From: Bacillota bacterium
GTDB taxonomy: Bacteria > Bacillota > UBA994 > PWPR01
DNA: 44,473 nucleotides
Direction of reading: 5' to 3'
Assembly (NCBI GenBank): GCA_028280325.1
Contig: JANQLZ010000043.1
Location: 1-44,473, forward strand
Shown here: in pieces, positions 8,347 to 16,541 of the stretch
How the letters are laid out: each line of letters begins with the position of its first letter
Position numbering within the stretch: position 1 is the first letter of the stretch
The notes under the pieces: generated by a model
Database searches by the model: none
The model's input: the letters and a program-made list of their open reading frames with translations, nothing else
What the model was told of the DNA's origin: nothing
Program-made: the position numbers and the translations under genes

Positions 8347-9625
8347 AGCGCAGTGCCTCCAAACATTGTTTACTATTAGGTAGCATTATTTGTGAAACTA
8401 TAATTGTTATAATCAGGTTAAAAGGAACAATCAGGAAAAATCTAATTAACTGTACTGAATCGACGACAATTTTTCCGCTCCTCAGCAGTGACAATAGCAG
8501 CGGGATAGCCACCCCTGCTAAAACAGCTACAACAGAAACAACCAGTATCTCGAATATGGCCACTGCCGCTAACGTTGATCTGTTGATACCCAGGGTTATC
8601 AACTGAACATCAGAAGATCTTCTGTTACGCATCATCAGGATCAGAACGCAGGTTACCATCAGCGAGCCAATCAAATAGATTGAATACATCAGTAAATCAG
8701 CATGTTTTGCTAAGTCGTTGACACTTTTAAACGTTCCTAAAAACATGTCAGTGGTTTTTAAGCCAAAAAAGCCTGGATACTGGTCGGTGATCTGCCTGGC
8801 CTTTAAGCTTATTTCGTTTTCAGAGTTGTCTGGCATGCTGATTCCAGCGCGATTAACCTTATTCTCAGCCTCGGCCAACTCCTGCAATATATTGAGAGGC
8901 ATGACAATAATACTGTCGTCTACCCCCCCTAAGCCATCACGACCTATGGCAGCAATTTTCAAGGTTATCCAGCTGCCGTTTTTATAGTCTAAATAATCCA
9001 TACCCACAGCGTCTTTAGGCAATATCACTGTAGCATCGGCCCCTTTTAAATTGAGTACCCCGCCTGATTCAATGATTCTGGGGATAAAGGCCTCGAACTC
9101 ATAGCCTACTTTAATGTAATCTCGAATTTCTAACGGAAGCTTATCGCCAATTAAGACTGTAACCGGACGGCCTTGCTGCTCCCACTCTGCCAGATCAGTA
9201 ACCTGAGAGACCTTACCTCTTCTAATCTCCCATTCCGGGGTATAATTGCTGTACTCTCTGCCAATAATCTGGGTATTCATTTGAAATAAAAAAGCATGTT
9301 TGCCCCAAATGCTTAAATCATAAGTGACATACTGCTTGTCCGCAAAACCGGCAATGTCTTCCGGTTCAAAAAGCTGTCGATACCACTTTTCAGTCAGCCC
9401 TTCTCTGCCGGTCGCAAACTGGGCCGACTGGGAGCTTTTATAAACGCAGACCTCTCCCCCATACTCTTTTATAGCAGGCTCACGGGATTCTTCAATAAAT
9501 AAGTTACCTGAAACTGAAGAAGCAGAAGTCACCAGCACAATAACTACAATGGTAGCAAAAAAAGGTATCAGCATTTTTAGATCGAGCTTCAGTGAGTTTT
9601 TAATAAGATGCACAATTAGCCTCAA
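8339..9625 (-). CDS. FtsX/MacB-type ABC transporter permease
   Basis: A 428-residue permease. There is one N-terminal span (FFATIVVIVLVTSASSVSG), a large extracytoplasmic MacB-like domain of about 250 residues, then three spans near the C-terminus (around residues 310, 350 and 390). The segment SSDVQLITLGINRSTLAAVAIFEILVVSVVAVLAG is the typical FtsX coupling region. The start codon is TTG at 9625 with AGGAGG about eight bases before it. It is the first gene of the three-gene transporter operon, which continues through overlapping genes into the ATPase and the minimal permease. Confidence 0.85.
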   Translation of the reverse strand: MRLIVHLIKNSLKLDLKMLIPFFATIVVIVLVTSASSVSGNLFIEESREPAIKEYGGEVCVYKSSQSAQFATGREGLTEKWYRQLFEPEDIAGFADKQYVTYDLSIWGKHAFLFQMNTQIIGREYSNYTPEWEIRRGKVSQVTDLAEWEQQGRPVTVLIGDKLPLEIRDYIKVGYEFEAFIPRIIESGGVLNLKGADATVILPKDAVGMDYLDYKNGSWITLKIAAIGRDGLGGVDDSIIVMPLNILQELAEAENKVNRAGISMPDNSENEISLKARQITDQYPGFFGLKTTDMFLGTFKSVNDLAKHADLLMYSIYLIGSLMVTCVLILMMRNRRSSDVQLITLGINRSTLAAVAIFEILVVSVVAVLAGVAIPLLLSLLRSGKIVVDSVQLIRFFLIVPFNLIITIIVSQIMLPNSKQCLEALRYE

Positions 9626-9642
9626 GCTGCTTTCCTCCTAAG

Positions 9643-9671
9643 TCTATATAGTCAATAATTTACGGCAGCAA
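9643..9671 (-). promoter_or_regulatory. Possible promoter of the ABC transporter operon
   Basis: Minus-strand TTGCTG (9666-9671), 17 bases, TATAGA (9643-9648), just upstream of the AGGAGG and TTG start of the permease. The match to consensus is moderate. Confidence 0.4.
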
Positions 9672-9857
9672 TAATAAAATGATAATATTACCTATCTGGT
9701 TAGTCAATAGGAGATCGCTGATTAACTGTAAACAAAGCCTCAGTTGAGAGGAAAAAACCTTAGTAGTCTTGTATTTAGCAAACGGCAAGGAGGTTGTGTA
9801 CTGTAAATGGGTAATTTTTTTATGTAAGATTACGACTTTTAAGCTTATCAGATCAAA

Positions 9858-9876
9858 AGACGCCCAATGGGCGTCT
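9858..9876 (-). terminator. Terminator after the S9 peptidase gene
   Basis: Perfect 8-base arms AGACGCCC/GGGCGTCT with a 3-base loop. On the minus strand the hairpin is followed directly by TTTGATC, giving four T residues with the arm's last base. It lies about 195 bases after the peptidase stop codon. Confidence 0.6.
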
Positions 9877-9977
9877 ATCATGACAAGTAAGATAAAGAAA
9901 CTATCTTCACTAATGTTTGTCTCACAGTAACGTGGAAAAAACAAACCCCTCAGCTGCAATGTCGGTACTGGCAAACC

Positions 9978-10070
9978 GCGAAACAAAGTGAGCCCAACCC
10001 GTAGTTCCGTAGGAACTACCCAACCCGCGACGCGAAGCGAGCCACCACCGTTAGCAAAGCTAACCCACCA
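9978..10070. repeat. REP-like element of alternating small hairpins with G-rich linkers
   Basis: Between the peptidase stop and its terminator lie four units: GCGAAACAAAGTGAGC (9978-9993), a perfect hairpin with arms GTAGTTCC/GGAACTAC (10001-10019), GCGACGCGAAGCGAGC (10027-10042), and a perfect hairpin with arms GTTAGC/GCTAAC (10050-10064). The first and third units are clearly related to each other. The linkers are CCCAACCC twice and then CCACCACC-like. On the minus strand the linkers give GGGTTGGG tracts. The element ends exactly at the stop codon. It contains no gene. It looks like a genomic repeat family but only one copy is in the window. Confidence 0.55.
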
Positions 10071-12107
10071 CTACTGTTTAAGGTGCTTATCAAAAAACGC
10101 AACCATTCTCGGCAGGGCATCCTGCCAGGTATGGCGCCATCTGAAGGAGTGCATTTCATCTGGGTAATATATCGCATCATGTTCAGCACCCAAGGCAGTC
10201 AGGTCTTTTACTAACCTGTTTAACTGGTTAAAATCCACATTCATATCCCCTGTTCCCTGCAGACTCAGAAGAGGTTTACAGAGATTATTCTTATAGGTAA
10301 CCGGCGATGCTTCTGACCACAAATCTGGCCTTTCTTCGATGTCTCCACCCATGTAGGTGTTGCCTGAATAGTTCCCGTATTCGCTCTTCATCCACCTGTC
10401 CCACTGGGCTCTGTCCCAAATACCAGCTATATTAATACCCGCTACAAACTCTTGGGGATACTTAGTTAAGCAGTGCAGAGTCAAATAGCCCCCATAGCTT
10501 ATACCGTATACGGCCACCTTGTTCTCATTTACGTAAGGGAGGCTTTTTAGATAACGACCGGCATTAACGATGTCTATGGTATCATTTACCCCTTTTTTTA
10601 AATACAGTCCGTGTCTAAAATCACTACCGTAGCCTATGCCACCTCTAAAGTTTGCCGATAATACCAAATAACCGTTGCTGGCCAGATATTGATTTAAAGC
10701 ATAGTAGCGTGAATAAGCACTTGAGGGGTGAAAACTACCTCTCATTTGCCGACGTGGACCACCATGAATCCAAACTATAGCTGGATACTTTTTATGGGGG
10801 TCAAAGTTAGCTGGTTTAAAGAGAAAAGCATCGATATCCCAGTTTTCAGCTCCCTGATAGGTTATTAATTCCGGTCTCTGAAGCTTGTCTGCTAATCCCT
10901 CTGGCATGGAGTCAGTCAGCTGAGTGCTGGTCTTTGTTTCATAATCAACTACCCACAGCTCGCCATTACTCTGACTGTCTGCATGAAAATAGGCTATTTT
11001 ACAACCATCAGGTGACCATACAGGATTAACATTAGTAACAGATTGATGAGTTAGCTGTTCTAAGCTACTAGTGCTCAAATCATACACAAATAATTGCCGC
11101 TCAGTACGATGAGTTTTATTTGAGGAAAACACAAATTTACTCTTTGCAGGCGATAAACTCGCCCTGCCACTCAAATGACCCAAGTCTTCCCAGTTTCCTT
11201 TAGTCAGTTGAGATAGATTCTTCTCGATAATATTGTATTTGTAATAATGAAAATAGCCATCACTCTCTGTACCAAAGAGTAATTCATTTTCATTTATGGG
11301 GGTTACATTACTTAGCATGCCTCCCTTTTTATCTGCTACCTTCAGTACTAAGATCTCTTCATAATGCATAATAAATTTGCTGACAGCCCCAATATGGCTG
11401 TAGTCTTGCCACTCTGTTGTAGGTGGAATCGTTGCTAATATATAGCTCCTACTGACCGAAAGATGACCAAAAAGCACATAAACAAGTTGAGAGTCTGTAA
11501 CCCAATGTGCTTCACCTAATAGCTTGCTATTAGCAGTTGAGGTCCATATATGCTGGCCCTCATTATTGGTTAAAGCAAGATAAGGCTTCTGATTGAGGTC
11601 AATGTAGGTATATAAAAATTTGCTTCCATCTGGCGACCAGGCAAAGCTAGTATTTTTGACTTTTTGACTAAACTTGCCAGCAAACACTTCTCCCAAGGGC
11701 TTTACTTTATTTACAAAACAGGTCTTTGTATCGTAAAAAGATAACAATTTGCCATTGGTGAAAGCGAGAGTCCTGCCATTTGAGGACCAAGCTATTTTAG
11801 ACCGGTACCCACCCTCAGTTGTGATTTGCTGTTTTAATTGATATGTATCGCTATAAATAAAAACATTGCCATCTATAACAAGGGCTAACTCATTATTAGT
11901 GCTCCACTCTATTGCAGAAACACCCTTGGCAGCCGTAGTAATTTGAGAGGGTTTTTGACTGCCTTCAACTGACACAACCCAGGCGTTTGTTACTCCACCA
12001 TCATTCAATAAATACACTAAATCCTTGCTATCAGGCGACCAAACATACTTAGACAAGTACTTAAGACTTAGGACTTCTGTCAGTTCTATCTTTTTATTCA
12101 TTTTCAA
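10071..12107 (-). CDS. S9-family serine peptidase (acylaminoacyl peptidase/oligopeptidase type)
   Basis: A 678-residue two-domain enzyme that cleaves short peptides in the cytoplasm; there is no signal peptide. The first 400 residues form a beta-propeller with recurring WSPDG-type blades (AWSPDGSKFLY, VWSPDGCKIAYF), which gates access to the active site. The C-terminal alpha/beta-hydrolase domain has the oxyanion segment WIHGGPRRQMRG, the nucleophile serine in YGISYGGYLT, the acid in LQGTGDMNVDF near residue 615 and the histidine in DEMHSFRW near residue 650, so the triad is complete. It is a single gene: a strong terminator lies upstream at 12242-12283 and another downstream. The exact subfamily and peptide preference cannot be read from the sequence. 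Confidence 0.9.
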   Translation of the reverse strand: MKMNKKIELTEVLSLKYLSKYVWSPDSKDLVYLLNDGGVTNAWVVSVEGSQKPSQITTAAKGVSAIEWSTNNELALVIDGNVFIYSDTYQLKQQITTEGGYRSKIAWSSNGRTLAFTNGKLLSFYDTKTCFVNKVKPLGEVFAGKFSQKVKNTSFAWSPDGSKFLYTYIDLNQKPYLALTNNEGQHIWTSTANSKLLGEAHWVTDSQLVYVLFGHLSVSRSYILATIPPTTEWQDYSHIGAVSKFIMHYEEILVLKVADKKGGMLSNVTPINENELLFGTESDGYFHYYKYNIIEKNLSQLTKGNWEDLGHLSGRASLSPAKSKFVFSSNKTHRTERQLFVYDLSTSSLEQLTHQSVTNVNPVWSPDGCKIAYFHADSQSNGELWVVDYETKTSTQLTDSMPEGLADKLQRPELITYQGAENWDIDAFLFKPANFDPHKKYPAIVWIHGGPRRQMRGSFHPSSAYSRYYALNQYLASNGYLVLSANFRGGIGYGSDFRHGLYLKKGVNDTIDIVNAGRYLKSLPYVNENKVAVYGISYGGYLTLHCLTKYPQEFVAGINIAGIWDRAQWDRWMKSEYGNYSGNTYMGGDIEERPDLWSEASPVTYKNNLCKPLLSLQGTGDMNVDFNQLNRLVKDLTALGAEHDAIYYPDEMHSFRWRHTWQDALPRMVAFFDKHLKQ

Positions 12108-12241
12108 CCTCCATTTTATCCACTAAAATCTAAACCATTCTGATATTTTCATTAGCTAACTATATGGTAGCACAAATGTGGGCTGTAATAGTCCTTTTTT
12201 AGCTCAAGTTACTGGCAAACTTAAAAATCTCCGAGAAAAAA

Positions 12242-12283
12242 CAACGGATACATGTGCTCATTTTTGAGCAAGTGTATCCGTTG
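12242..12283 (-). terminator. Strong intrinsic terminator after the deiminase-fold gene
   Basis: Long arms CAACGGATACA and TGTATCCGTTG, with inner arms GTGCTC/GAGCA(A), followed on the minus strand by TTTTTT (12236-12241). It separates the deiminase-fold gene from the S9 peptidase gene. Confidence 0.85.
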
Positions 12284-12359
12284 AACAGTCTCCATAACCT
12301 ATCTTTGCTTGTTAGAGTTAGTTAAGGATTAAAAGGTTCGTATAAAAACCTTAAAAATA

Positions 12360-13289
12360 TTACTCACGCCATAAACGCAATGTCAAACACCGTAAACTGC
12401 CTCCGCCAGCCAGTAAATGCTCCGGGTGAAAGTCGATTATGTCTACCCCTCTCTGTCGCAGGTAAGAGCGGGTTTGGCGATTCAGGGCCAAATCGTAATG
12501 GATTATTTTGCCCGGCTCCAGTGGAACAAAAGACGAGCCCCAATATTGCTGTTCTCTGCTGTTCATCGGCACCAGTTCAACCTCTTTTTGCTCCATATAT
12601 TGTTTAAAATTTATAGCTTTGCAGCCCTCATTGGTGTACAGCAGAACACTATTATAGGCTGGTGGATAATACAGAGCCAGGTTATGAGTAACCCTATTGT
12701 AGATCATGTCAGGATGCATAAAACGCCGTTCCTGAGGTATATCGACATAGATTACTTCTTCAAATATCTGCAGTGCTTTTGAAATAAAATTCTTGATAAC
12801 CTGAGGGGAATGACGCTCGGTATTGGCAATGAGCATCGTCGTGGGCAGAATCAGCAGACAGCCTTCAAAGGCCTCATGTTCTTGAAAATGATGAAATACT
12901 GGTATACCTAAATTAACCAGGGCCTCCTTGACTGCTATGCTTTCAGCATTGCGGGCCGGGGTAGACATCGATGATATGATTGCACCTTTACTGCTGACTA
13001 CTGCAATATCGTGCATATAGGTTAAGTTCGGGAGATAATTTAACAGCTCCTGGTTTTTATCCACATAATCATGTACCAAAAAAACCTCTACCCCATTATC
13101 TTCCAAAAGCTTTTGATAGGCTTCATGTTCCTTCAAGTAATTGTCGATGTCTGGCACTGTGTCCCATAGGTAATCACTGTAGTTTTGCTCTCGGATTCGA
13201 GCCAGGGAATTAAAGGGCCGGTTAAGCAAAGCTGCCTTAAGCCGGCCAAAATATTCTGTGCCAAAATTTTTAATCTGCTTCCTAATCAT
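12360..13289 (-). CDS. Arginine deiminase/amidinotransferase-fold hydrolase with altered motif
   Basis: A 309-residue member of the guanidino-modifying superfamily (arginine deiminase, dimethylarginine hydrolase, amidinotransferase). Visible catalytic elements are an Asp in YMHDIAVV, a Glu in AFEG, an Arg in NTERHS, the His/Asp pair in MHPD, and the nucleophile Cys in the C-terminal AGGGSLRCLTL. The usual EGGD motif reads EGCL, so its aspartate is lost, and the motif usually written RD before the first aspartate reads HD. It is shorter than classical arginine deiminase (about 400 residues) because the helical insertion is missing. The start at 13289 has GAGGTG upstream. No arginine or carbamate genes are nearby. 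The substrate may differ from arginine; this is inference. Confidence 0.7.
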   Translation of the reverse strand: MIRKQIKNFGTEYFGRLKAALLNRPFNSLARIREQNYSDYLWDTVPDIDNYLKEHEAYQKLLEDNGVEVFLVHDYVDKNQELLNYLPNLTYMHDIAVVSSKGAIISSMSTPARNAESIAVKEALVNLGIPVFHHFQEHEAFEGCLLILPTTMLIANTERHSPQVIKNFISKALQIFEEVIYVDIPQERRFMHPDMIYNRVTHNLALYYPPAYNSVLLYTNEGCKAINFKQYMEQKEVELVPMNSREQQYWGSSFVPLEPGKIIHYDLALNRQTRSYLRQRGVDIIDFHPEHLLAGGGSLRCLTLRLWRE

Positions 13290-13427
13290 TTTGCACCTCA
13301 TTTCACGTCATTATATATTAATTTGAATCCTAACGACCTTTTTTATACAAAAAAATGAGGTTTAAGCACTGGGCGAATATATTCCCAGTTAAACTGGACA
13401 CAGTTGCATCATAAGTAGAATTGCACT

Positions 13428-14810
13428 TTAATCAGTTAACGACTCTGATGATGGATTCCTACGCCATTTTCCCAAGCGATAATAGTAATAGAATACTAAC
13501 CCTTCACCTAAGGCATAGACAAAGAAACTGACAGGTAACCAATTGAATGGCAGTCTGAGAACTGAAATGCAAATATAAGCAAATGGGATTTGAAACACCC
13601 ATAAACCAACCACTGCTCCTACCAAATATGGAATTGTATAGCCATAACCTGCAAATATAGTACTTAAATTATAATAAGCAGCGGCTATTGGTATTCGAAA
13701 CACCGCTATTCTCAGAGCTAAAACACCGATATCGATCACTTCAGAATTGCTTGTAAAGATAGCCATTACTTGCTTAGCAAACAAAAAAATCAAACAGCAA
13801 ATCAGTGACACTAAAGCAAATGCTAATTTACTTGCTACTAATCCCGCTTTTTCAGCTTGCTCATACTGCTTTGCTCCAACATTTTGTCCTACTACCGTGG
13901 TCCCTCCTATCATAAAACCTGTGCCTGGCATAAACAGCAGCTTGGTTACTCTTCCCATTATGCCCCAAACAGCCACATACAGGGTTCCAAAGATGGCAAC
14001 CAGCTTTAGTAAAAACAACTGGGCGAAATTACTAACCAGCAGGGATAACCCGCGAGGGAAGCCAATTTTTAATATTCTAAGAGCTATATTCCAATCAATA
14101 CCCCATATATCTGCTAGTTTTAAACTGTATTTGCTGGATGCACCAAACATTATCCAGTAGCTGAGCAAAAAAGAGATTGTAACTGAAACCACTGTTGCTA
14201 ACGCTGCTCCAAAAACACCCAGACCCAAACCAGGGCTGTTGATAACAGGAATAGTATCGAACATAAATATTGGATCTAAGATTATATTGAGCACTGCTGA
14301 AATCATAGTAATAATCATTGGTGTTCTGGAATCTCCGCTGCATCTCAGTGCGCCATTAACTGTAAAAGATAAAAAGGCTATAGGTAAAAAAAGTGTTCTA
14401 ATACGACCGTACTCTAAGGCCATTTGTAACAGTTCTGAATCCCTGGTAAACAGAGCCAAAGCAGGTTTCAGGAAAACATACATTATGATACCAATAACTA
14501 TACCTGCCAGTAGTTTAAATGAGAATGTATTAGCCAATACTTTTCTTGTTTTATTGATATCACCTGCGCCAAAACTTTGTGACAGGATTGTATTTGATCC
14601 AAAGTTGATAATGTTGTTTAACGAAATAACCAAAATATACAAAGCAGAAAAGATTGTCACACTGGCTACCGCTGTGGCAGATATGCGCCCTACCCACATC
14701 ATATCAACTATACTGTATGCCGTTTGCGCAATCATTGATATGATGGCAGGAATGGACATATATAATAGATTTTTAATTATATTTCCTTTAGTTAAATCTC
14801 TGTTCTTCAA
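13428..14810 (-). CDS. MATE-family multidrug exporter
   Basis: A 460-residue polytopic protein with about 12 spans arranged as two related halves. The opening MKNRDLTKGNIIKNLLYMSIP and the SIVDMMWVGRIS segment are characteristic of the MATE (multi-antimicrobial extrusion) family found in Clostridia. These exporters use Na+ or H+ gradients to remove cationic drugs and other toxic compounds. The start codon is TTG, with GGAGG seven bases upstream. A consensus promoter lies some 360 bases upstream at 15172-15201, leaving a long leader with terminator-like hairpins, so the gene is probably controlled by transcription attenuation. Confidence 0.9.
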   Translation of the reverse strand: MKNRDLTKGNIIKNLLYMSIPAIISMIAQTAYSIVDMMWVGRISATAVASVTIFSALYILVISLNNIINFGSNTILSQSFGAGDINKTRKVLANTFSFKLLAGIVIGIIMYVFLKPALALFTRDSELLQMALEYGRIRTLFLPIAFLSFTVNGALRCSGDSRTPMIITMISAVLNIILDPIFMFDTIPVINSPGLGLGVFGAALATVVSVTISFLLSYWIMFGASSKYSLKLADIWGIDWNIALRILKIGFPRGLSLLVSNFAQLFLLKLVAIFGTLYVAVWGIMGRVTKLLFMPGTGFMIGGTTVVGQNVGAKQYEQAEKAGLVASKLAFALVSLICCLIFLFAKQVMAIFTSNSEVIDIGVLALRIAVFRIPIAAAYYNLSTIFAGYGYTIPYLVGAVVGLWVFQIPFAYICISVLRLPFNWLPVSFFVYALGEGLVFYYYYRLGKWRRNPSSESLTD

Positions 14811-14839
14811 TAAGATACCTCCATTTTTTCTAATACTAA

Positions 14840-14875
14840 AAAGTGATCTTTTAATCTTAATTAAAAAATCACTTT
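14840..14875 (-). promoter_or_regulatory. Leader hairpin proximal to the MATE gene (attenuator or operator)
   Basis: Two 16-base arms, AAAGTGATCTTTTAAT and ATTAAAAAATCACTTT, pair with a single mismatch around a 4-base loop. On the minus strand it is followed by TTTTTAG, so it can act as a terminator just 30 bases before the ribosome binding site. As DNA it would also be a good dyad operator. It resembles the hairpin at 15064-15096. Confidence 0.5.
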
Positions 14876-15039
14876 ATCCATATATCAAACTTACTTTCAA
14901 AATAGATGCCGAAATCCATAAATAGTTCTTATCTCAGTCCTTAATTTCTGTTCTTAAAACAACCTCCAGTTATTACTTTAGACTTCTGGCAACCCAGATT
15001 ACAATGGTATTCAGCAAATAATCTTACTTGTTACTTAAA

Positions 15040-15102
15040 CTAAATCTCCCCCCTTAATAAAAAAAGTGCTTTTCTAATATAATTAAAAAAACACTTAAAC
15101 AT
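15040..15102 (-). CDS. Possible leader peptide over the distal MATE attenuator
   Basis: An ATG at 15102 opens a 20-codon frame beginning MFKCFFNYIRKAL and ending at TAG (15040-15042). It runs right through the hairpin at 15064-15096, so a translating ribosome would disrupt that hairpin. There is no good ribosome binding site before the ATG, which is why confidence is low. Confidence 0.25.
   Translation of the reverse strand: MFKCFFNYIRKALFLLRGEI
15064..15096 (-). promoter_or_regulatory. Distal leader hairpin of the MATE gene (terminator-like)
   Basis: Arms AAGTGCTTTTCTAAT and ATTAAAAAAACACTT, with G-U wobbles in RNA, followed on the minus strand by TTTTTTTATT. It lies about 70 bases after the predicted transcription start, in the position of an attenuator. 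It is similar in length and sequence to the hairpin at 14840-14875. Confidence 0.55.
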
Positions 15103-15132
15103 ATACTTTGCTGCTGCAGTAAAACAAAAAAA

Positions 15133-15155
15133 GCAGCTATCAAAAAGATCTCTGC
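15133..15155 (-). terminator. Terminator-like hairpin at the start of the MATE leader
   Basis: On the minus strand GCAG-AG-ATC pairs with GAT-AG-CTGC across tandem G/A mismatches and a T5 loop, followed by TTTTTTTGTTTT. It may end the lipoprotein transcript coming from 15295, or act as the first attenuator of the MATE transcript, whose predicted start is only about ten bases upstream. Confidence 0.5.
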
Positions 15156-15171
15156 CGTTTCCTTAACTGTT

Positions 15172-15201
15172 ATTATATCAAATTGATTTTCATATTGTCA
15201 A
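15172..15201 (-). promoter_or_regulatory. Consensus promoter of the MATE exporter
   Basis: Perfect TTGACA (15196-15201) and perfect TATAAT (15172-15177) with an 18-base spacer on the minus strand. This is the best promoter in the window. It implies a leader of about 355 bases before the MATE start codon. Confidence 0.8.
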
Positions 15202-15294
15202 ATTTAAACTCACAACAGCACTTTACAGAGGTCATCACTTTCCAACTGAAAAACTGCAGACATTAGTTTTGCTTATGCTACTACGATAGCTCTT

Positions 15295-16269
15295 TTATTT
15301 CCAACTGACCCAAGAGGCACAATAACCTTCGGCCAGTTCTGTCACTTCTTCAGTCTCGGCATTCCACAGATCTATTTTAGAAAAATCTTCTTCGACCGTA
15401 CACAGCAGGGCATACCTGTTATCAGGTGTGAATTCAAAGTATTGATAATTGTAAAACATGCTCGGCGCCTCAATTGGGGTATACAGCAGATCATGGACTC
15501 TATCTGAGATATTTGTCCGTTCAGCGGTACTTAACTCCATTTGATAGATTTCTTCACTGGCATTCTCCATATTAACCTGCTCAAATGCGATGATATCTGC
15601 TGCCAGCCATTTCAAAGGACGGTACAAATTTTTATCGTCACCCTTTAAGATGGTATTGGTCAGATTATCAGCTAAATTGTACACGACCACAGAACTGGAT
15701 TGACCATCACCGTAAGGTACTGGCGGATCCACCTGTTCTGGAATATTAGTACAGATTCTATTGCTGTCCGGGTTCCAGATGGGCTCCCCAATGGTCATAA
15801 TATTACTGCAGATCAGGTTGTTGACAAAATCATAGATTATTGCTGAACCCCAATTGCCTGAGGGCTGATAGATCATTAAATAACAACCATCAGGTGACCA
15901 GCTGATCAGCGGCATTACTGATTCCAATTGGCAGATGTCCAGTTCCAGCTGACTGTCACAGTCGTATATTTTAACACTTCCATCTTTAGTCGTTAAGGCA
16001 ATGACCTTCATCGTCGGGTTTGGAATAATAATATCCAGCGGTTCAGCTGATGTATAAATAGCCTGTACCTCACCTGTTTGGGTAATATGCAGATGCACCT
16101 CATTATCAGCAGCGATATAGGCCACTTGATATATGGCCTCGGCTTCAGGCAGCACAGCTGCACCTCCTGAAGCAGACGGCTTTTGCTCTGGCGGTTCTGT
16201 GGTATTAACTGCACAGCCAACCGTTATAAATAATATCAAGATCACGATTGCCTTATAACATTTTGTCAT
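15295..16269 (-). CDS. Lipoprotein with TolB-like beta-propeller
   Basis: A 324-residue exported protein. The N-terminus has a charged start, a hydrophobic core and a lipobox ITVGC with the acceptor cysteine near residue 19, followed by a Pro/Ser/Ala-rich linker, so it is probably lipid-anchored on the outer face of the membrane. The rest shows repeating blades with motifs such as ISWSPDGCYLMIY, PIWNPDSNRIC and YFEFTPDNRYALL, typical of TolB/WD40-like propellers that mediate protein contacts. No catalytic motif is seen. Its promoter may be the extended -10 at 16378-16386. It is a single gene between glnS and the MATE leader. Confidence 0.75.
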   Translation of the reverse strand: MTKCYKAIVILILFITVGCAVNTTEPPEQKPSASGGAAVLPEAEAIYQVAYIAADNEVHLHITQTGEVQAIYTSAEPLDIIIPNPTMKVIALTTKDGSVKIYDCDSQLELDICQLESVMPLISWSPDGCYLMIYQPSGNWGSAIIYDFVNNLICSNIMTIGEPIWNPDSNRICTNIPEQVDPPVPYGDGQSSSVVVYNLADNLTNTILKGDDKNLYRPLKWLAADIIAFEQVNMENASEEIYQMELSTAERTNISDRVHDLLYTPIEAPSMFYNYQYFEFTPDNRYALLCTVEEDFSKIDLWNAETEEVTELAEGYCASWVSWK

Positions 16270-16377
16270 CTCAATAACCCCATCTCCATAGCTCGAAACT
16301 ACCAGCTATTTTCTATGTACTAAATACTTTATATTTACAATGCTTTCAGTTTAACTGTTTTATGCTTTTCTTTAAAT

Positions 16378-16386
16378 ATTATATCA
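16378..16386 (-). promoter_or_regulatory. Extended -10 promoter of the lipoprotein gene
   Basis: The minus-strand sequence TGATATAAT is a complete extended -10 element (TGn followed by TATAAT). The -35 region 17 bases upstream (TACACC) is poor, which is acceptable for extended -10 promoters. Confidence 0.45.
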
Positions 16387-16541
16387 CGCTAAGCTATTTA
16401 GGTGTATAGTTTTAACTGACCATTATATAACAAACAGCAACTGGCTGACAGTTAAAAGGGTTAAAGGGGCTAAAAGGTTATGGGACAAACTGTTAATGGA
16501 TTAAAGGGTTACTATTAATAAACTATCGTTCCAGCCCCGGC

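Noticed and set aside
7107-9625. One permease gene split into two fragments
   Set aside because: Each protein has a complete set of four spans and its own start, and the ATPase gene lies between them, so they are two permeases.
9660-9986. Minus-strand open frame of 108 codons between the ABC operon and the S9 peptidase
   Set aside because: It runs backwards through a terminator hairpin and part of the hairpin repeat, has no ribosome binding site, and its composition is not protein-like.
9978-10070. CRISPR-like repeat array
   Set aside because: Units alternate between two types of different length, with short shared linkers and no unique spacers of constant size; no cas genes are present.
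14239-14925. Plus-strand open frame of 228 codons antisense to the MATE gene
   Set aside because: It lies almost wholly over a well-supported exporter gene; the antisense of a hydrophobic coding sequence often stays open. No ribosome binding site and no family.
16441-16515. Run of GGTTAAAGGG-like short direct repeats downstream of glnS
   Set aside because: The copies are short and irregular and lie in low-complexity spacer; no functional element is supported.
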